Assembly: GCA_024235895.1 (NCBI GenBank)
Contig: JACKLM010000007.1
Coordinates: 186,001-250,000 of the forward strand
Length of the DNA: 64,000 nt
Direction: 5' to 3'
Origin: Burkholderiaceae bacterium
GTDB lineage: Bacteria; Pseudomonadota; Gammaproteobacteria; Burkholderiales; Burkholderiaceae_C
The first letter of the stretch is position 1. Every line of letters begins with the position of its first letter. The notes under the pieces are model-generated. The model ran no database searches. It was not told the origin of the DNA and saw nothing but the letters and a program-made list of their open reading frames with translations. A program made the position numbers and the translations under genes. This document shows positions 1-8,670 of this stretch, in pieces.

Positions 1-103
1 GAAGGCGCAGGCCTTGCCCGTCATCGGCCCGTCGGTGGTGCCATCGGCCGGCGAAGCTCCAGGGCGCGATGCCGCCTGGCGCGGGTCGCGGCATCATCGC
101 TGC

Positions 104-1777
104 GTGCGCCGCTTCGCCGCCCTCTACCAGGCCCTGGATGCCAGCCAGGCGACGACCGACAAGCTCGCCGCGCTGGTCGCCTACCTGCGTGCCGCCCCCG
201 ACGCCGATGCCGCGTGGGCTGTGACCTTCCTCGCCGGTTGGCGGCCTCGCCAGGTCGTGCCGGCCGCCCTCGTGCGACGCGTCGCGCGCGAGGCGGCCGG
301 CCTGCCCGAATGGCTGTTCGACGCCAGCTACCAGGTTGCCGGCGACCTCGCCGAGACCATCGCGCTGGTGCTGCCGCCGCCGCGGCGCGCCAGCGACCTT
401 ACGCTCGCGCACTGGGTCGGGCAGCGGCTGCTGCCGCTGCGCGGGCAGTCGTCCGATCTGCAGGCGGCGGCGCTGCGCGAGGCCTTCGACGAGCTCGACA
501 CGACCGGCCGCTTCCTGCTGGTCAAGCTGATCGGCGGCGGGTTCCGGGTCGGCGTCGGGCGGCCGATGGTTCAGCGTGCGATCGCCGAGCTGGCCGGCCT
601 CGATCCCAAGGAAGTCGCGCTTCGCATGATGGGATGGAACGATGCGAGCGCCGTGCCCGACGCCGCGCGCTGGCGCGCGCTGATCGCGCCGCACGCGCCA
701 GCCGCGACCGCGGGCCGGCCCTATCCCTTCTTCCTCGCGCATGCGCTGCAGGCCGACCCGGCCGCACTCGGCCCGGTCGGCGACTGGATCGCCGAGTGGA
801 AATATGACGGCGTGCGCGCGCAGATCGTGCGCCGAGCGGGGCAGGGCTGGATCTGGTCGCGCGGCGAGGAGCTCGTGACCGAGCGCTTTCCGGAGGCGGC
901 CGCGTTCGCGCGCGTGCTCCCCGACGGCACCGTCCTCGACGGCGAGTTGGTGGCGTGGCGCGACGGCGACGACCGCCCTGCACCCTTCGCGCTGCTGCAG
1001 CGGCGGCTCAACCGCAAGACGCTGACCCGGCGGCTGCTGGCCGAGCTGCCGGTGCGCTTTCTCGCCTTCGACCTGCTCGAGCTCGACGGTGCGGACTGGC
1101 GCGCGCGGCCTCAGCACGAGCGGCGTGCGGCGCTGGCGGCGCTGCTGCCGGCGTCCCAGCTCGCCCCTGTGCTCGACGCGCCCGACTGGGCGACGCTGGC
1201 GTCGCGGCGCGACGAGGCGCGCCGGCGCGGCGTCGAGGGGTTGATGCTCAAGCAGCGCGAGGCGCGCTACGGCCAGGGGCGAACGCGCGCCGACGGCGTG
1301 TGGTGGAAGTGGAAGCTCGACCCGCTGCGCATCGACGCCGTGCTCGTGCAGGCCCAGGCCGGCCATGGCCGGCGCGCCGGTGTCTACACCGACTACGGCT
1401 TTGCGCTGTGGAGCCGCGCGCCGCGCGATGCCGCCGAGGCCGCCGCGGTGGTCGACGCGATCGCGCGCCGCGCACCGCCGGATCTGCAGGGCTTGCAGCT
1501 GGTGCCGTTCGCGAAGGCCTACTCGGGGCTGTCCGACGCCGAGTTCCGCACCGTCGACCGGGAGGTCCGTGCCCACACGCTCGACAGGTTCGGCCCGGTT
1601 CGAAGCCTGCGGCCGACGCTGGTGTTCGAGATCGGCTTCGAGGGCGTGCAGCCCAGCGCCCGGCACCGCAGCGGGCTGGCGGTGCGCTTCCCGCGCATGC
1701 TGCGCATTCGCCACGACAAGCCGCTGCACGAGGCCGACGCGCTGCCGACGCTTCGCGCGATGCTCGATCCGGGCTGA
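104..1777 (+). CDS. ATP-dependent DNA ligase
   Basis: Seals nicks in duplex DNA using ATP, through an enzyme-AMP intermediate. The adenylation motif EWKYDGVRAQ is present with the acceptor lysine near residue 233, followed by VLDGELVAW (motif III), GVEGLMLKQ (motif IV) and WWKWKLD (motif V), and then an OB-fold C-terminus. An all-helical N-terminal domain precedes the catalytic core. The frame is open to position 14, but I choose the GTG at 104 because the family normally begins at the equivalent of RRFAALYQALD; the 30 residues before it look non-native. At about 557 residues the length fits the bacterial ligases that often sit beside a metallo-beta-lactamase-fold exonuclease and an Lhr-like helicase. 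Such a partner could lie just left of the window edge but cannot be seen. Confidence 0.93.
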   Translation: MRRFAALYQALDASQATTDKLAALVAYLRAAPDADAAWAVTFLAGWRPRQVVPAALVRRVAREAAGLPEWLFDASYQVAGDLAETIALVLPPPRRASDLTLAHWVGQRLLPLRGQSSDLQAAALREAFDELDTTGRFLLVKLIGGGFRVGVGRPMVQRAIAELAGLDPKEVALRMMGWNDASAVPDAARWRALIAPHAPAATAGRPYPFFLAHALQADPAALGPVGDWIAEWKYDGVRAQIVRRAGQGWIWSRGEELVTERFPEAAAFARVLPDGTVLDGELVAWRDGDDRPAPFALLQRRLNRKTLTRRLLAELPVRFLAFDLLELDGADWRARPQHERRAALAALLPASQLAPVLDAPDWATLASRRDEARRRGVEGLMLKQREARYGQGRTRADGVWWKWKLDPLRIDAVLVQAQAGHGRRAGVYTDYGFALWSRAPRDAAEAAAVVDAIARRAPPDLQGLQLVPFAKAYSGLSDAEFRTVDREVRAHTLDRFGPVRSLRPTLVFEIGFEGVQPSARHRSGLAVRFPRMLRIRHDKPLHEADALPTLRAMLDPG

Positions 1778-1956
1778 GGCGAGGCGGGCGACATCCCTGC
1801 GGGCGGCCGCATCGGCGCGACGGCACGCTCGCTCCTGGCGTCGTGGTCTGGATGGCGCACCGCGGCCTCGCTTCGGCCCGGCCCCGACCCTGCGCAGGCG
1901 TCCGCGGCGGTGGCGGGTCGCCGTTGCAGTGCGGTGCTTTTGTCCCGATGTTCGGC

Positions 1957-1984
1957 TAAAGGCCGGTTGCGCGCGTGCCGACAA
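1957..1984 (+). promoter_or_regulatory. Sigma-28 (FliA)-type promoter for the chemotaxis genes
   Basis: TAAA at 1957-1960, a 16-nt spacer, then GCCGACAA at 1977-1984. The FliA consensus is TAAA-N15-GCCGATAA, so this matches all but one base with a spacer one nucleotide long. It lies about 60 nt before the first gene of the chemotaxis run, where a class-3 flagellar promoter is expected. The 1778-2045 stretch otherwise shows no gene. Confidence 0.6.
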
Positions 1985-2045
1985 TTCCCGGATGACGAAC
2001 GAGCGCGCCCGGCGAGGGGCGGCGCTGTCGACTTGCGGAGACCCC

Positions 2046-2504
2046 ATGCTGAGCGCCGAATCCGCCGATGCCCCGCCCGAGCGCATGCCCCTGCTGGCGG
2101 CGGCGGAGGTGCAGGACGACCTGCTCGTGGCCAGCAACGACCTGGACCGGCTGCACCGGCTTCTCGGCGACGCCAGCGAGTCGCTGATCGGACACTTCTC
2201 CGCCGCTGCGGGCGAGCTGCGCGAGCTGCTGCGCCTGAGCGCCGACCGGCCCGGCCTCGACCTGCCGCAGCTGCACCGCACGATGGAGCATGTCGCCGGC
2301 GCGATCACGGCGATGCAGTTCCAGGACCTGGCGTCGCAGCTGATCGCGCACACGGGCCACCGCCTGCGCGGCTGCGCCGATCGCCTGGCCCGCGAGGCCA
2401 TGGGCGACGACGAGGACGGACCCGCGGTCGTCGAAAGCGTGCCGCTGCGCCCGAACCCGGTCACCCAGGACGAGATGGACGCCGGCTCCATCGAGCTCTT
2501 CTGA
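2046..2504 (+). CDS. CheZ-like chemotaxis protein (putative CheY-P phosphatase)
   Basis: A 152-residue, mostly helical protein directly ahead of cheY. A GGAG ribosome site 5 nt before the ATG supports the start. Residues around AMQFQDLASQLI resemble the helical segment of CheZ-type phosphatases that carries an acidic residue and a Gln for CheY-P hydrolysis. The protein ends in EMDAGSIELF, an acidic tail closing on a hydrophobic-Phe pair, as in the CheY-docking C-terminal peptide of CheZ. It is shorter than E. coli CheZ (about 214 residues). The phosphatase role is inferred from position and these two features; it could instead be an unrelated scaffold. Confidence 0.55.
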   Translation: MLSAESADAPPERMPLLAAAEVQDDLLVASNDLDRLHRLLGDASESLIGHFSAAAGELRELLRLSADRPGLDLPQLHRTMEHVAGAITAMQFQDLASQLIAHTGHRLRGCADRLAREAMGDDEDGPAVVESVPLRPNPVTQDEMDAGSIELF

Positions 2505-2545
2505 CGACCCGCCCCCTGCCCGAGATCCCCCGGAGAAACGCCACC

Positions 2546-2908
2546 ATGCATTCCATCCTTGCCGTCGACGACAGCGCCTCGATGCGCCAGATGGTGTCCT
2601 TCACGCTCAAGAACGCCGGCTTCAACGTCGTCGAGGCGGTCGACGGGCAGGACGCCTGGGAGAAGGCCTCCGCGCGGGACTTCAGCCTGGTGCTGACCGA
2701 CCAGAACATGCCGCGCATGGACGGCATCAGCCTGACCAAGCGGCTGCGCGAGAACCCGAAGTTCAAGAGCACGCCGATCCTGATCCTGACCACCGAGAGC
2801 AGCGACCAGATGAAGCAGGCCGGCCGCGCCGCCGGGGCCACCGGCTGGCTCGTCAAGCCCTTCGACCCGGCCAAGCTGGTCGAGGTCATCGGCAAGGTCA
2901 TCCGCTGA
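2546..2908 (+). CDS. cheY: Chemotaxis response regulator CheY
   Basis: A single receiver domain of 120 residues without an output domain. The acidic pocket Asp8-Asp9, phospho-acceptor Asp52 (in LTDQNMPRMDG), switch Thr82/Thr83 and Lys104 (in VKPF) are all in the usual places. It would carry the signal from CheA to the flagellar motor. A GGAGA ribosome site precedes the ATG. It lies 41 nt after the CheZ-like gene and 11 nt before cheA, so the three genes are probably cotranscribed. Confidence 0.93.
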   Translation: MHSILAVDDSASMRQMVSFTLKNAGFNVVEAVDGQDAWEKASARDFSLVLTDQNMPRMDGISLTKRLRENPKFKSTPILILTTESSDQMKQAGRAAGATGWLVKPFDPAKLVEVIGKVIR

Positions 2909-2919
2909 GGGGCGGGGTC

Positions 2920-5046
2920 ATGGGCGACATGAGCAGGGAAGGCGGCCACCTGGCCGCAGGCATCGACCTGAGCCAGTTCTTCCAGGTCTTCTTCGAGGAA
3001 GCCGGCGAGAACCTGGAGAACATGGAGCAGATGCTGCTGGCGCTGGACGTCGGCAACGCCGACGACGAAACGCTGAACGCGATCTTCCGCTGCGCACACT
3101 CGGTCAAGGGCGGCGCGGCGACCTTCGGGTTCGCCGACGTGGCGGAATTGACGCACGAGATGGAGACGCTGCTGGACAAGCTGCGCCGCCACGAGCTCGA
3201 ACCGGCGACCGAGATGGTCGACGCACTGCTCGCCGCCGGCGACGCGCTGCGCGGGCAGCTCGCCCGTCACCAGGCAGGCGGTGCCGGCGTCGCGCCGGAT
3301 ACCCGTGTGCTGCTGGCGACGATCCGCCGCCTGGTCGACGGGCAGGACGCGGCGGCGCCGCGGCCGGGGACGCCGGCACAGGAGTCCGCAGCGCCCATGC
3401 GGGCCGCGGGGCCGGTGCAGCCGGCCACGGCCCGGCAGTTGGAGCTCACCGTCGGTCCGCTGCCGGATCCCTCGGTCGCCGACAACCTGCTCGACCTGTT
3501 CAAGGAGATCACCGACCTCGGCACGATCGAGCCGCTCGACGCCGGCCAGTCCGCGGACGGCGTCCGCCGCTTCAAGGTCAGCACCACCAGCAGCGACAAC
3601 GACCTGCTGGACTTGTTCACGTTCCACGTCGCGCGCGAACATGTCCGGCTGGCGCCCTTCGGCCCCGGGTACGGCTTTCACGAAGGCGCCCCGGGTGCGC
3701 CCCAGCCCGAGCCGGCGCCCGTCGCGGACCCCGGCTACGGATTCTTCGACGATGCACCCGGATCGCCCCGACGGGCGGGCGCCGCGGTGCCGGTGGCGGC
3801 CACCCCGACGGCGGCATCCTACGCTGCGGGGTCACGCCCGGCGGCGACGAGGCCCGAGGCCGGCAGACCTTCGGCGGCGCCGGACCAGAGCACGCTGCGC
3901 GTGTCGGTCGAGAAGGTCGACCAGCTGATCAACCTGGTCGGCGAGCTCGTGATCACGCAGGCGATGCTGGCGCAGAACAGCAAGGACGTCGACAGCGCGC
4001 AGCACCAGCATCTCACCGCCGGCCTGGCCGACCTGGAGCGCAACACGCGCGACCTGCAGGAAGCGGTGATGTCGATCCGGATGATCCCGATGTCGCTGGT
4101 CTTCAACCGCTTCCCCCGCATGTTGCGCGATCTGGCCGGCAAGCTGGGCAAGAAGGTCGAGCTGGTCACGCAGGGCGAGGCGACCGAGCTCGACAAGGGT
4201 CTGGTCGAGAAGATCACGGACCCGCTGACCCACCTGGTTCGCAACAGCTGCGACCACGGGATCGAGACCCCCGACGAGCGCCTGGCCAAGGGCAAGCCGG
4301 CGCACGGCACGATCACGCTGGTGGCCAGCCACCAGGGCGGCAGCATCGTCATCGAGGTGCGCGACGACGGCAAGGGCCTCGACCGCGCCAAGCTGCTGGC
4401 CAAGGCGCGCGAGCGCGGGCTGGATGCGCCGGATTCGCTGACCGACGCCGAGGTCTACGGCCTGATCTTCGCGCCAGGCTTCAGCACTGCCGACCAGGTG
4501 ACCGACGTCTCCGGCCGCGGCGTCGGGATGGACGTGGTGAAGAAGAACATCGCCGCGCTCAACGGGACGGTGGAGATCGACTCCGCCGAGGGCTACGGCA
4601 TGACGGTGCGCGTGCGCCTGCCGCTGACGCTGGCCATCATGGACGGCATGAGCGTGGGCGTCGGCGACGAGGTCTACATCCTGCCGCTGGGCTCGGTGGT
4701 CGAGAGCTTCCAGGTCCGCGCCGACACGATCAAGACCATCGGCGGCCGCGGCCGCGTCGTGCAGGTGCGCGACGAGTACATGCCGGTCGTCGACCTCGAG
4801 AGGATCTTCGACGTGCCGCGCTTCGACTTCGAGCACGTCAGCAACATCATGGTCATCGTCGAGGCCGAGGGCGGACGCGTCGCGCTGCTGGTCGACGAAC
4901 TGCTCGGCCAGCAGCAGGTCGTCGTCAAGAACCTCGAGGCCAACTACCGCAAGGTCGACGACGTCTCCGGCGCCACGATCATGGGCGACGGCCGCGTGGC
5001 GCTGATCCTGGACATCGGCTCGCTGGTGCGGCGATCGCGCGGCTGA
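2920..5046 (+). CDS. cheA: Chemotaxis histidine kinase CheA
   Basis: A 708-residue CheA. An N-terminal HPt domain holds the phosphorylated His60 (CAHSVKGGAATFGF). A Pro/Ala-rich linker with a CheY-binding-like segment (about 165-320) is followed by the dimerisation helices (from about 325), then the ATPase domain with N box HLVRNSCDHG near 437, DDGKGLD near 487 and GRGVGMDVVKKNI near 531. A CheW-like domain occupies the last 140 residues. It autophosphorylates under receptor control and passes phosphate to CheY. The start follows cheY by 11 nt behind a GGGG-type ribosome site; an alternative ATG lies 9 nt downstream. The methyltransferase and methylesterase CheR/CheB are not in the window. 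Confidence 0.95.
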   Translation: MGDMSREGGHLAAGIDLSQFFQVFFEEAGENLENMEQMLLALDVGNADDETLNAIFRCAHSVKGGAATFGFADVAELTHEMETLLDKLRRHELEPATEMVDALLAAGDALRGQLARHQAGGAGVAPDTRVLLATIRRLVDGQDAAAPRPGTPAQESAAPMRAAGPVQPATARQLELTVGPLPDPSVADNLLDLFKEITDLGTIEPLDAGQSADGVRRFKVSTTSSDNDLLDLFTFHVAREHVRLAPFGPGYGFHEGAPGAPQPEPAPVADPGYGFFDDAPGSPRRAGAAVPVAATPTAASYAAGSRPAATRPEAGRPSAAPDQSTLRVSVEKVDQLINLVGELVITQAMLAQNSKDVDSAQHQHLTAGLADLERNTRDLQEAVMSIRMIPMSLVFNRFPRMLRDLAGKLGKKVELVTQGEATELDKGLVEKITDPLTHLVRNSCDHGIETPDERLAKGKPAHGTITLVASHQGGSIVIEVRDDGKGLDRAKLLAKARERGLDAPDSLTDAEVYGLIFAPGFSTADQVTDVSGRGVGMDVVKKNIAALNGTVEIDSAEGYGMTVRVRLPLTLAIMDGMSVGVGDEVYILPLGSVVESFQVRADTIKTIGGRGRVVQVRDEYMPVVDLERIFDVPRFDFEHVSNIMVIVEAEGGRVALLVDELLGQQQVVVKNLEANYRKVDDVSGATIMGDGRVALILDIGSLVRRSRG

Positions 5047-5206
5047 ACGCGAGACGCGACGTGGTCGACGCCCGCAGGCCCGGCTCACCCGCCCGTGCGG
5101 CCGACCGTGCCGCACGTGCCGCCGGCGATCGCCGCGCGTGCCAGGGCAATTCCGGTGGATGGGGCTCCACCCCCCGGACACCCATCGCAACCAGGGAGGA
5201 CCGAAC

Positions 5207-6934
5207 ATGAAACTCGACGACATCCGCATCGGCAAACGGCTGGGCATTTCCTTCGGCATCGTGCTTGCGCTGGTCGTCGCGATGGCCACACTCGGCGCGG
5301 TGGAGTTGCGCAAGCTCGCGCGCGCCAACGAGACGCTGGACATGCTGGCCGAGCGCAGCAAGACGATGGAGCAGTGGAAGGGCCTGACCGCGACCAACCT
5401 GGCGCGCGCGATGGGCATCGCCCACTCGGGCTACCAGGCCGACGTCGTCGGGGCGTTCAAGGCGCCGATGAAGGACACCACCGCGACCATCAGCAAGCTG
5501 CAGAAGGCGCTGGAGGCCGCGCAGGACGACGACGCCGAGCGCGCCCTGTTCGCGACGATCGGCGAGCGTCGCAAGGCCTACATCGCGGTGCGCAGCGAAG
5601 CCGCCAAGCAGTTCGCCGACGGCGACCTCGAGGGCGGGCGCACCAAGGTCGCGCAGGCGATGGTGCCCGCGGCCGACGCCTACGTCGCCGCGATGGACGC
5701 GCTGCTGGCGCATTACGGTGCGCGCTCGCAGAAGGCCGAGGCCGAGTTCGACGGCCAGCTCGCCGGCGGGATGCAGATGCTGCTGATCTTCGCGCTGCTG
5801 GCCATCGGCTGCGGCGCCGCGCTGGCGGTCTCGATCACGCGCTCGATCAGCGCGCCGCTGCGGGCGGCGACGCACGGCGCCGAGGCCGTCGCCACCGGTG
5901 ACCTGATGCAGCAGTTCGCGTCCGACCGCCACGACGAGATCGGTCAGCTGCTGCAGGCCTTGCAGCGCATGCAGGACGGCCTGCGCGACATGGTGCGCCA
6001 GATACGCCAGAGCACCGACAGCATCGGCACCGCATCGGGCGAGGTCGCCGCCGGCAGCCAGGACCTGTCGGTGCGCACCGAGCAGACCGCGAGCAGCCTG
6101 CAGCAGACCGCCAGCACGATGGAGCAGATCACCGCCACCGTGCACCAGTCGACCGACGCCGCGGCGCAGGCCGCGCAGCTCGCCGCGTCGGCGTCGGGCG
6201 TGGCGCAGCGCGGCGGCGAGGTCGTCACGCAGGTGGTGCGCACGATGGAGGAGATCAGCACCAGCTCGCGCAAGATCTCGGACATCATCGGCACGATCGA
6301 CGCCATCGCGTTCCAGACCAACATCCTGGCGCTCAACGCCGCCGTCGAGGCCGCACGCGCCGGCGAGCAGGGGCGCGGCTTCGCGGTCGTGGCCGGCGAG
6401 GTACGCCAGCTCGCGCAGCGCAGCGCCGAGGCGGCGCGCGAGATCAAGTCGCTGATCGGCTCGAGCGTCGAGCGCGTCGAGGCGGGCAGCAAGCTCGTCG
6501 GCGATGCCGGCCGGACGATGGCCGAGATCGTCTCCAGCGTGCAGCGCGTGACCGACATCATCGGCGAGGTTGCCGCCGCGGCGGGCGAGCAGCGCAGCGG
6601 CGTGTCGCTGGTCAACGATGCGGTGAACGACCTCGACCGCATGACGCAGCAGAACGCTGCGCTGGTCGAGGAGTCGGCGGCCGCCGCCGAGAGCCTGAAG
6701 GAGCAGGCACGCTCGCTGGCTGGCGCCGTCAGCGTGTTCCGCGTCGACGCCGGCGCGCCGCCGACGGTGCCGCCTGCCGCGCCCGCAGCGGCCAGGCCCG
6801 GTCGGGCCGCCTCCACCAGCTCGACGTCCTCGGCCTCCAGGCCGACCGCCACCGCGCCGGCCGCCGTGCGCCAGGAAGCGCCGCCCGCAGCTGTCGCGGC
6901 GGCGGTCGCCGGCGACGACTGGGAAACCTTCTGA
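5207..6934 (+). CDS. Methyl-accepting chemotaxis protein with four-helix periplasmic domain
   Basis: A chemoreceptor of 575 residues. The ATG at 5207 sits 7 nt after a strong GGGAGGA site, so the in-frame extension back to 5138 is rejected. An N-terminal TM helix (about residues 12-32), a helical periplasmic sensor of about 150 residues and a second TM (about 190-212) lead into HAMP and the signalling coiled coil, with the conserved hairpin IAFQTNILALNAAVEAARAG. It ends in DDWETF, matching the C-terminal pentapeptide that tethers CheR/CheB. The Ala/Pro-rich linker before it is a flexible arm. It follows cheA and is probably in the same transcript. The ligand is unknown. Confidence 0.93.
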   Translation: MKLDDIRIGKRLGISFGIVLALVVAMATLGAVELRKLARANETLDMLAERSKTMEQWKGLTATNLARAMGIAHSGYQADVVGAFKAPMKDTTATISKLQKALEAAQDDDAERALFATIGERRKAYIAVRSEAAKQFADGDLEGGRTKVAQAMVPAADAYVAAMDALLAHYGARSQKAEAEFDGQLAGGMQMLLIFALLAIGCGAALAVSITRSISAPLRAATHGAEAVATGDLMQQFASDRHDEIGQLLQALQRMQDGLRDMVRQIRQSTDSIGTASGEVAAGSQDLSVRTEQTASSLQQTASTMEQITATVHQSTDAAAQAAQLAASASGVAQRGGEVVTQVVRTMEEISTSSRKISDIIGTIDAIAFQTNILALNAAVEAARAGEQGRGFAVVAGEVRQLAQRSAEAAREIKSLIGSSVERVEAGSKLVGDAGRTMAEIVSSVQRVTDIIGEVAAAAGEQRSGVSLVNDAVNDLDRMTQQNAALVEESAAAAESLKEQARSLAGAVSVFRVDAGAPPTVPPAAPAAARPGRAASTSSTSSASRPTATAPAAVRQEAPPAAVAAAVAGDDWETF

Positions 6935-6983
6935 TCCGCACGGCCCTTGTGACGTCGACCTGCCGCCGCGCATCGTCGGGCAG

Positions 6984-7082
6984 GGGGGCGCCGCGGCGGC
7001 GGGCCTGCGCGAGCAGCTACGCCGGCTCGCCGCGGTGGTCTCGGTCTACCGCACCGACGACACCCGCTGCGTCGCGGTCTGA
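6984..7082 (+). pseudogene. Remnant of a chemoreceptor C-terminus
   Basis: In the frame ending at the TGA at 7080-7082 the sequence reads GAAAAGLREQLRRLAAVVSV, then YRTDD and a short tail. This matches the end of a chemoreceptor signalling domain; the intact receptor just upstream has AAAAESLKEQARSLAGAVSVFRVD. No upstream receptor domains remain in this frame and it is out of phase with the upstream gene. It looks like the stump of a deleted or recombined second receptor between the present one and cheW. Confidence 0.6.
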
Positions 7083-7090
7083 CAACGCCC

Positions 7091-7117
7091 TCAAGTACGG
7101 CCGGAAACGGTCGAAGA
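7091..7117 (+). promoter_or_regulatory. Weak sigma-28-like promoter before cheW
   Basis: TCAA at 7091-7094, a 15-nt spacer, then GTCGAAGA at 7110-7117, about 25 nt before the cheW start. It has the FliA spacing but only 5 of 8 bases in the -10 half, so it is a tentative call. Confidence 0.3.
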
Positions 7118-7142
7118 CGCATTCATCCGCACAGGAGTTCGC

Positions 7143-7727
7143 ATGGACATGATTGCCGACGCCACCCACGTGGCCCAGCACGAAGCCGCTCGCCAGGCCC
7201 ACGCCGCCGTCAACGCTGCCACCAGCGGCGGCAAGATCGCAGCCCGCAGCGGTGAGTACCTGACCTTCCGCCTCGGTGCCGAGGAGTACGGCATCGACAT
7301 CCTGCGCGTGCAGGAGATCCGCTCCTACGAGCCGCCGACCCGGATCGCCAACGCGCCGCACTTCATCAAGGGTGTCGTCAACCTGCGCGGCGTGATCGTG
7401 CCGATCGTCGACCTGCGCCTGAAGCTCGGCTGCGACAGCGCCGAGTACAACGGGTTCACCGTCGTCATCGTGCTCAACGTGCGCGGCCGCGTCGTCGGTG
7501 CGGTGGTCGACTCCGTCTCCGATGTGCTCGAGCTGACGGCCGACCATATCAAGCCCGCCCCCGAGCTGGCCAGCGCGATCGACTCCGGCTTCATCACCGG
7601 CATCGGCAGCATCTGCCAGGCCCCGGGCAAGGACGAGGACGGCCGCGCTGGCGAGCGCATGCTGATCCTGATGGACATCGAAGGCCTGATGTCGGCCGCC
7701 GACATGGGGCTGATCGACACGCACTGA
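7143..7727 (+). CDS. cheW: Chemotaxis coupling protein CheW
   Basis: A 194-residue protein with one CheW SH3-like domain (about 38-185) and a 35-residue Ala-rich N-terminal extension. Segments YLTFRLGAEEYGIDILRVQEI, HFIKGVVNLRGVIVPIVDLR and the later VVDSVSDVLEL are typical CheW strands. It bridges chemoreceptors to CheA. AGGAG 5 nt before the ATG fixes the start. The gene follows a receptor remnant and is the last intact gene of the plus-strand chemotaxis run. Confidence 0.94.
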   Translation: MDMIADATHVAQHEAARQAHAAVNAATSGGKIAARSGEYLTFRLGAEEYGIDILRVQEIRSYEPPTRIANAPHFIKGVVNLRGVIVPIVDLRLKLGCDSAEYNGFTVVIVLNVRGRVVGAVVDSVSDVLELTADHIKPAPELASAIDSGFITGIGSICQAPGKDEDGRAGERMLILMDIEGLMSAADMGLIDTH

Positions 7728-7876
7728 CGCCGCCACCGGGCACGGCGGCAGGCTGCGCCCGCCACTCGGGGGCGCCGTTGCCGTCGCGCCTGCCGTGCGG
7801 GCGCCTCGAGACGATCGCCCCCCGCTGGGCCGTCGCGGGGGATCACGGCCGGCCGGGCCTGCGATCTGGGCGGGCC

Positions 7877-8300
7877 TCAGCAGGCCTCGATCGCACGGCC
7901 ACCCAGGTCGACGTTGCGAAACCCCCGCGCCAGCAGCAGGCTCCCCTCGTTGCGCGCGGGGAACTGGCTGGCCAGGAACAGGAAACCGGCCGCGTCCACC
8001 ACCTCGGCGTCGCCGGCTGCCCGGATCTGCCGGGCCCGCGACGCCCGAAGCCGAGACCGGATCGGGTCCTGGTCTCAGATCCGGTTCACGCGGTCGAAGT
8101 CGAGGCCGGGACCCCCCTCGTCCCGCCGCGTCGGGAGCTCGCGCGCGCGCTCGACGCGCTTGCGCCGCGTCTGGATCACCGGGCCGATAAGCACGTGCCA
8201 CGTCTCGATCTCGTGCGTCGCGACCGTGAGGGCGGCGAAAGGGTCGTCGACGGGGATGCCCACATCAACCTCCCATCCGATGCGCGAGCGCGTCTGCAGC
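7877..8300 (-). other. Unassigned coding-like stretch, probably decayed
   Basis: The 7728-8670 gap holds no convincing intact gene. On the minus strand two adjacent frames look protein-like rather than like GC-rich shadow. One ends at 8075 and includes IPVDDPFAALTVATHEIETW, with a possible GTG start at 8263. The next, in another frame, ends at 7877 and includes AAGFLFLASQFPARNEG. Together they could be one gene broken by a frameshift near 8075. I do not recognise the family and assign no function. Confidence 0.25.
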
Positions 8301-8373
8301 GGAGATCGGGAGAGATCTGATCCGGGACCGCGTTCAAGCCGTCGGCTTGCGACCGCGTTCGAACGGCCGCCCC

Positions 8374-8427
8374 GGCCCGTTGCCCACACTCGTCGAAGTC
8401 GGTCCTTCGACTCCTCTGGCGTTCGAC
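8374..8427 (+). repeat. Partial copy (left end only) of the dispersed hairpin element
   Basis: About 54 nt starting GGCCCGTTGC and running through TCGTCGAAGTCGGTCC to CTGGCGTTCGACC. It matches the left ends of the full elements at 24284 and 30646, but the hairpin units that follow in those copies are missing here. It lies downstream of the minus-strand chemoreceptor gene. Confidence 0.6.
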
Positions 8428-8641
8428 CTTGGCCCGCGCGATCGCAGCAGACCGCGAGGTGACAGGCTGTCGATGTCCGCGACGTGCCGGCGGCGGTCAA
8501 TCGCCGCCAACCAAGGCTTTGTCGATCGAATGCAGACGCGTATGAACGATGCGTTCGGCGCGACTGACGGGGGTCGGCCCCGGGCGCTCGAGAAGAACCC
8601 CGGGCCGCCCCAAGTTTCCTTGCCCCTCGCCCGGGGAAGGG

Positions 8642-8662
8642 GGGCTGGGCGCAGGCCAGCCC
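8642..8662 (-). terminator. Hairpin just after the second chemoreceptor gene
   Basis: A perfect 7-bp stem (GGGCTGG / CCAGCCC) with a 7-nt loop begins 9 nt beyond the stop codon at 8671 on the minus strand. A C-rich stretch follows instead of a clear U tract, so it may act with Rho or only protect the 3' end. Confidence 0.35.
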
Positions 8663-8670
8663 TTGGTCGC

